Assembly: GCA_030704615.1 (NCBI GenBank)
Contig: CM060731.1
Coordinates: 53,862,221 to 53,926,220, forward strand
DNA: 64,000 bases
Direction of reading: 5' to 3'
Origin: Takakia lepidozioides
Lineage: Eukaryota > Streptophyta > Takakiopsida > Takakiales > Takakiaceae
The position numbers and the translations under genes are program-made. Each line of letters opens with the position of its first letter. The stretch's first letter is position 1. Shown here piece after piece: positions 56,133 through 64,000 of the stretch. A model generated the notes under the pieces. The model saw only the letters and a program-made list of their open reading frames with translations. It did no database searches and was not told the DNA's origin.

Positions 56133-58049
56133 GCCACAAGAGTCTCCAGAGACGAATGTCTTACTAAAAGGTAAGGGCCGCAAATCTGCCAGGCGGCTGT
56201 TTTCCTGCAACCCATGCCTCCCTCGCTGATGCCCCTTTTCGGAGATTAAAAAAGGAGCAGGATTCACTAGGGAGGAGGAGCCGACTTAGGTCAATAAATG
56301 TGATAGGCCGCAAAAGGATAGTCAGTGATGTGCCAGTCGGATCTTCGACACAAGTCCGAGAGCTTGCATACTACTCGGCAGATTCGGTCTCAGATGAAGA
56401 AGAGGGGAGAGATTACGAGCAGGACAGTACTCCCTACTTTGTGGATCTGGATGGTTGGAGGTGGCAATTAACCAGGTTTATGCAGAAAGTCAACGAACAA
56501 GAGATTATCTCCAAGGAGAAGAAGGATCGTCGAGATTATGAGCATATTCTCGCATTGGTGAAGCAGATGGGCCTTCACAACCAGTTATATGGGAAAGCCG
56601 TGGTGATTAGCAAAGTTCCTCTTCCCAATTATAGGCCTGACTTGGACGAGCGCCGGCCACAGCGTCAGGTAAACACTGTTCTACTGTTGCATAGAAGCAG
56701 GGTCCTCAGTGTAAGAACCAGGAGTGGTATGCAATGTTAGAACTTTTTTGTTCAGGCTAAGTGTCGGGAGCCCGTTCATACACTACTTGTTTCACAGTTC
56801 AATTATGCTTGGCATCTTAAGAATGTTAGCAGTTGACAGCAGCATTGACTTGTAGACTTCAACAGGTGAACAAGACTTGAACATGGCCTACAATGATCTG
56901 GTTCAAATCCTATTGTAGCCAGTGCATCCACGAGTATTTTGCCTCTTCTTACCATTGAGAGGTAAGAAGCAGTTGAGAGGCATTGAAAAAGAAGAAGTTC
57001 ACAAAATGAGAGAAGGTTTATGATCATGGGGGAGGAACAAAATGACAGGAAACTGAGTTAAAACAAGTCATGATTTTTATTTCTTATTTTTTTTAATTTT
57101 GTCGATGGGAGGCTCTCTGGGAGTGAAAGTCATAATCGGCATGCGTCTCTAGTCTCTACCCAATGTCAGATGGGAATTCTAAGAACTACTAAAAAACCTT
57201 TCAAGGAATGGGCAAACAAGTAGATTTCAAGATGTCATTTGTATTGAAAGCTTAGTGAACGCGAAGGAACTTTAGCCGTACTATCCATGGCTGGTCTTCA
57301 ATGAGAAAGTAAAGACGTCAAGTTTTTTTATTCGAGATTCCACTGGGGTCTCTGATGCCAGGCTACTGTTATTTGGGGATCAAGTAGGCACCGAAGCTCT
57401 CAGAACTGTCTGAAACACCCCTTTGCTTCTAGCAATACAATTTCTCCCTCTCCTTTTCAGGATTTTCGTTGTGAGTGGTTTGCAAACTGCCCAAGCTCGA
57501 TACATAATGTCACATGCAGGTACAACCTGGAGGTGGGCCGGGCCATTTGCTCATGCATGGTGCCTACCTAGAGTTTTTTTATGCAACCTGAAGTGGCCAC
57601 CATGTTCTCCCATTTGAGGGAAGAACTCGACAATCTACTGCACAAGAAATTGGCAAATCTCGAAATAAACATTTATGATAAAGGAGGACTGTTGATGGAT
57701 GCAATTTTTAAAGTGTTGCGTGCTGACCGATGTGAAGAGTCTTTCACTTTCGGACGGAAGGTTAAAAAGAGCCCGGCTTTGCAAATAATTTCTTTTGATC
57801 AGATGGACGTAACAGATACCAAAGGCCTATTGCAAACATTGGTGCATCGGGCTGGAAGGAAAATTCCACCAGTGTATAAGACACGTTTAGTCAAGGGCCA
57901 CCAATATGAGTCTTCAGTGGAAGTGAAAAGACAAGATTTTTGTAGGGGAGCCTCCAGGTAGCAAGAAACAAGCTGAGAAGAATGTTAGTGCAATTGCACT
58001 AGATTACATTACTGGCCTTTCGCAGAAAAAGGAAGAGAGAATGGCTTAG
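56133..58049 (+). pseudogene. DExH-box RNA helicase relic lacking the motor core
   Basis: Exon 1 right part is 56133-56170. Exon 2 (56307-56668) encodes WRWQLTRFMQKVNEQEI, KDRRDYEHILALVKQMGL and VVISKVPLPNYRPDLDERRP, the N-terminal signature of plant DExH3/DExH5-type helicases (DHX36 relatives). The next recognisable part, about 57,510-58,049, encodes GAYLEFF, MQPEVATMFSHLREELDNLL and a C-terminal dsRNA-binding-like motif (VTDTKGLLQTLVHRAG, YKTRLVKGHQYESSVEV, SKKQAEKN) ending at TAG 58047. Only 0.8 kb lies between, so the roughly 700-residue helicase core (motifs I-VI) is missing. Frameshifts sit in T runs at 57574-57580 (seven T; six would keep frame) and 57937-57941 (five; four would). It cannot make a helicase. 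Confidence 0.85.
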
Positions 58050-58443
58050 GGCTAGTAAAAATGGTTGGAAGCACAAGTTGTTTCATCTAGAAAGTATGAG
58101 TTGAAGTGGATGGGGGCATGATGAGAAAACGAGATGGCTGATTATCGACAGAGTAGGTCCAAGCGTTCTTGAAGCACTCCAAGATTTTGTCTTCAACTTG
58201 AAGTCAATTCCATGGGGACATGTTAAATCTGCTATGCAAAGGCATGGCCAACCGATGTTGGCAATTCATCCCTGGTAGGATAAACTGGTGAAATGTGCTA
58301 GGTAGAGTTAACCCCAAGTTTTGTCCTTCCACCCTAGAATTGATGAGCTTGTGAGGAATGCAGTATCTTGTGAGTCATCATCTCAGAACTTGAAGAGGTT
58401 ACTATTTATCTTCCCTAGGGCAACTGACTTAACCATTAAAGCC
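58050..58443. other. No recognised gene
   Basis: Flank between the helicase relic and the next retroelement. No coding signature on either strand; probably 3' flank of the helicase gene. Confidence 0.4.
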
Positions 58444-59106
58444 TGTAACGTACTTTGAGAAAAGCTGTTCTGGAATATGCCCTCTCGCCAACGACTCCAA
58501 AGTGTCAAGGATGAGGACATGACTGAACACAAACAAAAAGATCAAACTTAGAGGTACAAGACTAGACACGAAGTCAAGGTCGGCGTGGCCGAATGCATGA
58601 TGGATAAACATGAATCAAGATGATCTTTATAACAATGGACAAGAGTACAAGATACTGGAACTCGACTTAAATACTGGAATGCTGGAAACTAGACTGGAGT
58701 ACTAGATACTGGAAACTGGACTAGAGTACTGGAGTCTGGACTAGAGTATTGGGACTGGAAACAAGAGTAGCTTGAACTTGTATTGGCGAGACTGAGGAGT
58801 GTTCAGTCTCGTTTCCTATATACTGGCTACTATGAAGTTCCCTAAGAAGCTTCCCCAACGGAGGTTTCTTGATGGAGAAGTTTCTTTAAACAAATGAGGT
58901 ATGTTGATGGAAAAGTTTCCTCCAAATGAAGCTTCCTAAGCAGTTTCCCAAGTTACTCTCGGTGATTTGATAAACTCCCAGTAACTTGGTAATTAATGGT
59001 AATTTATGTTAAATCATGGTAAATCATGATAAATTTTGGTAACATGGTAATTTGATAACTTTTGGTATTTACTCCTGGTCAGTTCCTCTGGGCTATGTCC
59101 GTGACA
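58444..59106 (-). repeat. Chromovirus 3' LTR (left boundary tentative)
   Basis: On the minus strand the purine tract GAGGAGGAGGTGA is followed at 59106 by TGTCACGGACATAGCC, a typical LTR start. The inner part has TACTGGA iterations (58,640-58,760) and GGTAA/TTTACC-rich DNA. The outer end is placed at CGTTACA (58450-58444), ending CA, by inspection only. Confidence 0.55.
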
Positions 59107-59713
59107 TCACCTCCTCCTCTAGCGCCGAGTTCCTCGAGGAGCGGTAAAATTTTGGACTTGCTTAGAGTTGGAGAAAATCCAAAATCCGGCGAATGGTACT
59201 TGTCAAGTATTCGGCTCTTCGTTCTTGACTCAAATGATTTATAGGTCCCTGCAATTATCGATAGTGTCTAACACCTTGAACTTGGGACCACACATTGATT
59301 TAAGCATACTGATTTTCGAAGCTGCCTTCAAACATGATTTCGTTGCCATCTTGGTTCGAAGCCTCAACCTCCAACAAAATTATCAGACTTCGAGTAGGCT
59401 TTATTTTCCGTCATACAAGGTCTAGACGAGGAAGTACTCGTCGCCTTGGTGGCCCATCGACTCAAGGGCGTCGGCGTGATGTTGAAGGTTGTGAGAGTCG
59501 GAACAGCTGGTCTGGTAGTTGGGTAAGCGACAACTCCAATGTATCCGCTTCCTGTGACTCCATGCTGCCAATACAAGATGCAAGAGTGCTGGAAGTGTAG
59601 CTATATATACTGATGTGTGGTGCTCCTCCTTCCTTAGTGTATATCAGGTACGCTGAATGTGGAGTTTTCACCTTGAAGCTAATTTGGCTGACATCATCGT
59701 TGTGATGTCTTAT

Positions 59714-61086
59714 TGATGTGTAGCTCGGGGCTTAGCTGGATATCGTTGATGAAACTTTTGGACTTTGTCAGATGCATTGGCGAGGTTGGATGAAGGTTCC
59801 CACGTTCGTTTGCTGATGTCGTAGCTTTTTCAATGTACGAAATACTCAAGACGTTTATACTTGATGCGAGAGTCTAGGACTTCGTCGATTTCATACTTAA
59901 TTTTCTGATTGACTTCAATCGGTAGAAGTGGTACAGAAACTCGCCCGAGAATACTTGAGTCATGATATAACTCTAATAATGAGACATGGAAGACTGGGTG
60001 GATGCGCATACTTCGTGGGAGTTCAAGCAAAAAATTGACCGGATTTATTTGTCGAATAATTTTGAATGGTCCCAGACGTTGATGTTCCTTGATGGTCGCG
60101 AGGTTTGTATGTCTCGTCGAAGAAGCCATACACGATCTCCGACCTTGAACTGGGGTTGGAGTTGCCGATGTTGATCTGCATACTCCTTGTATTGTTTTTG
60201 AGCTTCTGCGAGGTGGAATGTAAACTCATTGTGAATCGTAGCAAGATGAGTAGCAAGGTTTTCTGTAGCAGGACGTCCAACAGTCTTCATGTGGAAAGGG
60301 TTTGCTCGAGGATGATGACCATAATTGGAGAAAAATGGAGTTTGCTTGGTCAAAGAATGTATAGTGTGGTTGTAGGCAAACTCAGCTAATGACAGAAGGT
60401 CAGTCCAATTATCTTGGTGATAATTTATCGTATAACGAAGATACTGCTCCAAAATCTGGTTTACACGTTCGGTTTGACCATCAGTCTGTTGATGATTAGC
60501 TGTAGAGAGGTTGATCTTAGTATCCAATATGTGAAATAACCGCCTCCAGAAATTTGATATGAACTGTGGTCATCGATAAGATACGATGTCCTTTGGGAGT
60601 CCATGAATACGATAGATATTGTTAAGGAAGAGTCTTCCAGTTTTCTCGTCTGTAACCGTCTTATTACATGGAATGAAATATGTCATCTTTGTAAAACGAT
60701 CCACAATAACAAGGATGAAATTGGTGGTCTTAGAAATTGGTAATAAAGTCCATAAACACGGATGACCATGGACCCTTGGAAATGGGTAATGGTTGAAGAA
60801 GACCGTAAGGTCGATGTCATGGTCCCTTTGCTCTAGCACACGTGTCGCAAGATTTTATAAATTCTTTCACGAGTTTCCACATCTGTAGCCACCAATAGTC
60901 CTTGGATATCAATTCCATTGTTTTGTTGAAGCCGAAATGTACTGCAGCCGGAAGATCATGACCTGTTTGAAAAATTCGAAGTCGTATAGGTCCTGGAGGT
61001 ACATAGAGAAATCCCTTGAAGTAAAGTAAACCATCTTTGAATTCGAAATTGTTTATAATATGTGGGTGGTCTTGAGGTCGATTCAA
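59714..61086 (-). pseudogene. Chromovirus integrase and chromodomain
   Basis: 61,086-60,817 carries the zinc finger (HFGFNKTMELISKDYWW, CDTCARAKGP). 60,839-60,570 carries the core start, with MDFIT in a shifted frame, then FILVIVDRFTKM. 60,527-60,045 carries TANHQQTDGQTERVNQILEQ (catalytic E). 60,129-59,830 carries the GPF-type module ([19 protein letters not shown]) and [11 protein letters not shown]...LEYFVH. After a stop at 59832-59830 the chromodomain continues with SYDISKRTWEPSSNL to about 59,714. Chromodomains target such elements to histone-marked chromatin in known chromoviruses. Confidence 0.88.
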
Positions 61087-61092
61087 TTGACT

Positions 61093-62480
61093 TCATAGTG
61101 TTTTAGCAAATTGGTCGCTCTTCAGTGCTTCCTGAATCTCCTTTATGATCTCTGCATCGTCATAGGTGGACATGGATAACATATTCAATTGGAGATTTGT
61201 TGGTTTCAAGATGATGGATTTCTGTTGGTCAAAAACTACGTCATCTTCTTTTGGCGTAAGATACGATCGTCGACAAAGAGCATCTGATTTTCCTTGAAGA
61301 TGTCCGGAATGGTAGGAAATAACAAAATCAAACCTTACTAGTGACATACTCCATCTCGCTTGACGTCGATTCAAAACACGAACACTCATAAAATACTCGA
61401 GGTTTTTGTGATCGGTGTAGACAGTGACCTGATGTTTAGCTCCCTCCAATAGATGACGCCACTCTTCAAAATCATCGATAATCGCTCGAAGTTCTTTGTC
61501 ATGGATTTCATAATTGATCTCCGCAGCGGAAAATTTGCGAGAACGAAAACCAATAGGGTGAAATCGGTCATCTGTATTGTATTGAGAGAGTACAGCACCA
61601 AGTGCAAAGTCTGATGCCTTCCAAAAAGAATGGTTTAGATGGGTCTGCATGTACCAGTATTGGAGCCGTTGTAAATGTCTGCTTCAGTCTTTCAAATGTC
61701 TGGTCAGGCTTCTCGTCCTATGCAAATTTGTCCTTCCTTATGAGTCGTGTCAATGGTGTAACAATTTTGGAGTAGTCATTGATGAAGATTCTATAGAAAT
61801 TTGCAAATCCCAGAAAACATTGTACATCTCGGACCGAAGTTTTAATTCACTCGATGATGCTTTGTATTTTCTTCTGATCCACAAAGACTCATTTGTCCGA
61901 AATAATGTAGCCCAAAAATTCGACTTCAGATTGGTGGAAAAGATATTTTTCCAACTTGACATATAGTCATCTTTCCCTTAATTTATCAAGGACAAGGTGT
62001 ACATGACGACCATCTTCTTCTTCATTCCGTGAAAATATCAAAATGTCGTCCAAATAGATGACTACAAAGTCATCTAAAAATTCTCGAAAGATGTCATTCA
62101 TCATGTGTTGAAAAATTGTTGGAACATTTGTAAGACCGAAAGACATAATATTGTATTCGAAATGTCCGTACCTTATGCGAAAAACAGTCTTCCATTCGTC
62201 TCCTACTTTTATTCGTACAAGGTTGTTAGCTCATCTCAAGTCAATCTTTGTGAAAAAATTTGCTTGTCCAAGTTGTTCGAAGAGTCCGGAAATCAGCGGT
62301 AGTGGGCAACGATTTTTGATAGTGACTTTGTTGAGCCCACGATAGTCCATACATATGTGTAACGATCCGTCTTTCTTCTTCACAAATAAGATAGGTGCTC
62401 CCGCGGGTGATTTCGAATGTCGAATGAAATTCTTCGACAAATTTTCATCAATATATTCGCGTAAAGCAGCCAACTCCGGC
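61093..62480 (-). pseudogene. Chromovirus reverse transcriptase and RNase H
   Basis: RT starts around 62,480 ([40 protein letters not shown]). The palm has [19 protein letters not shown] and an intact [11 protein letters not shown] near 62,070-62,040. 61,650-61,093 is RNase H (SDFALGAVLSQYN, DKELRAIIDDFEEWRHLLEG, VYTDHKNLEYF, GKSDALCRR). Several frame changes and stops. Confidence 0.9.
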
Positions 62481-62521
62481 TGTGATAAATTGTAGATTGG
62501 GTCGAATGGTGGTTGGGCTTC

Positions 62522-63055
62522 TTATTGCAACTCAATTGTACAATCATAAGGTCGATGTTCTGGCAACATGCCTGCATTTTTCTTCTCGAAGACATCCTTG
62601 AAATCTTGATATTGATTGGGTAATGTTGAAGTACCTTGGTCTGTTGTTGTTTTGATCGCAATCGCATAAAATGCAAATGTCGCGTTTTTCTTTGTAGCTC
62701 TCATAAAGGCTCTAGCTCCAAGAAACATGGATTGAATACCTTTGGTACTTTTGCATTTTTGTCTTGCCGAAATTTTTCGTGATCGCCAGTCGATGTAAGG
62801 ATTATGAAGTATAAACCAGTGAAGTTCAAAGATCACATGATTCGTTGGAGACTGGATGACGTTGAAAACAATCTGTGATGCTTGATTTTTAAGCTTAACT
62901 TCAAGGGGTCGAGTTTCATGGTCATTGTTTCCTGATGCTAATGGTTGTCCATCGATGACTTCAACAGGGGCCGAGAATTTCTTTCTTACGAGCGTTAAAT
63001 TGTGTTGTCTTGCAAAGTCTTTGTCAATAAAACACGCTGAAGCGTCCGAGTCCAA
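62522..63055 (-). pseudogene. Chromovirus protease
   Basis: Retropepsin motif MDSDASACFIDKDFARQHNL (DSDAS where DSGAS is usual, a Gly-to-Asp change next to the catalytic Asp) followed by VIDGQPLASG and the HWFILHNPYIDW block. The linker to RT follows with LPNQYQDFKDVFEKKNA and LPEHRPYDCTIEL. Confidence 0.82.
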
Positions 63056-63239
63056 AAGTACTTTCGCGAAGATATCTCGATTTTGCGTCCTGATCTAAAC
63101 TGGAACTGTGAAACATGGTACAAGATCTCGAGGTAAAAAGAGACATTTTTTAGGTGAAGAATTGGTGGTGTCCAGCCGTATGGTCCCTACTGTGACTTGA
63201 CATCTTCGTTTTCCGACCTCCTCGCATTGTATACTGGAG

Positions 63240-64000
63240 TTGCGCCCCAGCTTTGAATCTTCTCTTGTTGGGGCAGTTTAATGCTATATGATCTTCTTCT
63301 CCGCAATAGAGACATCAACCATTGAGCGTCGTCGTTGTTTTTCTTATTGCGTCAATGGTTTGAATCGGACAGTATCAATCTGTATATGATCGCTACCGGA
63401 TGTCTGATGGGTCATTGTGTTTGATGCCGTAGTAGCAGTGGCATGGTGTGTCGTCGACCATCCAGATCGCTTTTCTTGACGTCTTTCGAATAAACGATTA
63501 TCGCATGCAATGACTTGGGTGATGAATTCACTCAGTGTATTCACGTTTGACATTGTCAGCAACAAATATTTCACATCCTCTTTTAGGCCACATCGAAACT
63601 GACTAATGAGGCTTTTCTCATTCCAGTCGAGGTCACACGCAAGTTGTCGAAATTCGGCAGCATAAACGGAAGCAGGACGCGTTTCTTGTCGTAGATTTCG
63701 CATCTTTGTCTCTGTAACTCTTTCTCTATCATTCTCTCCAAACGTCGCAGTGAACTCGGACATGAACGCTTCAAAATTGTATAATAAATGTGATTTTTTC
63801 ACTAACAGCGGTGCAAACTAAGATAGGGCAGTGCCTGATAGAAGGGTGCCCACGAATCCCACTTGAATACCTTTATCGGGATAACGTTGTGGATGTAGTC
63901 GTAGGAACAATCGTACTTGTTGAACAAAACCGCGAAATCTTGATATCGTTCCATCAAATTTCTTGGGCATGCTGACATTTGGTTCTCTCGTAATTTCTTG
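63240..64000 (-). pseudogene. Chromovirus gag (partial at window edge)
   Basis: From the right edge: PKKFDGTISRFRGFVQQVRL, then FVGTLLSGTALS, a TAG at 63820-63818 where Trp is expected, then 63,802-63,344 with NFEAFMSEFTATFGENDRE and YAAEFRQLACDLDWNEKSLI. A CCHC knuckle CLYCGEEDHIALNC lies near 63,314-63,273 in another frame. Confidence 0.85.

Larger units (their letters stand above)
58444..64000 (-). mobile_element. Chromodomain Ty3 element (chromovirus), decayed, runs off the right edge
   Basis: Minus-strand order from the right edge is gag, protease, RT, RNase H, integrase, chromodomain, then a polypurine tract and 3' LTR. The 5' LTR lies outside the window. Frames are broken in almost every domain, so it is inactive. 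Confidence 0.9.

Overview
The window is eukaryotic nuclear DNA from the green-plant lineage. The evidence is a chloroplast-targeted DUF1517/FLAP1-type protein encoded in six GT-AG-spliced exons, a plant-type DExH RNA helicase relic, a tRNA-derived SINE, and plant-style CACTA, copia, Ty3 and chromodomain elements. The organism cannot be fixed from sequence alone. A repeat-rich streptophyte such as a charophyte alga or a bryophyte/lycophyte-grade plant is my guess; the presence of a piggyBac transposase and half-tRNA copia priming makes a flowering plant less likely.

Layout. 1-17 kb is the gene-rich part: a six-exon FLAP1-like gene on the minus strand (5553 to 2579) is divergent from a roughly 19-exon gene on the plus strand (6471 to 16168). 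The second gene encodes a large, low-complexity protein that I do not firmly recognise; it carries a recent 46-residue tandem repeat. Two SINE copies lie just beyond its last exon. 17-29 kb is accessory DNA: a SWIM zinc-finger ORF fragment (minus), an intron-containing gene with a ParB-like N-terminal region and a beta-order DNA-methyltransferase-like C-terminal region (plus, 19.9-24.6 kb, frame interrupted), a striking intronic array of palindromes, several short tandem repeats, and a decayed piggyBac transposase (minus). Possible piggyBac termini near 17.08 and 28.80 kb would enclose all of this; that is a hypothesis. 28.8-38 kb holds two LINE 3' ends pointing toward each other, a 1,226-bp non-autonomous CACTA element with AAC target duplication, a second SWIM fragment, and simple repeats.

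From 38,181 to 58,049 lies a relic of a DExH (DHX36/DHX9-type) helicase gene. Its first coding exon is split by a minus-strand copia element (38,393-56,127; 271-bp LTRs; GAATT duplication). That copia element is itself split by a plus-strand Ty3-type element (41,541-54,793; about 1-kb LTRs; AAAGC duplication) which has a large extra ORF region after integrase. The helicase relic has lost its motor core and carries two T-run frameshifts. The right end (58.4-64 kb) is a decayed chromodomain Ty3 element on the minus strand that runs off the window.

The only intact-looking cellular genes are the FLAP1-like gene and the divergent large gene. The most unusual items are the ParB/methyltransferase-like gene with its palindromic intron, the post-integrase ORF of the Ty3 element, and the exon-split helicase with nested insertions. 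All exon boundaries were worked out by hand from reading-frame phase and splice consensus.
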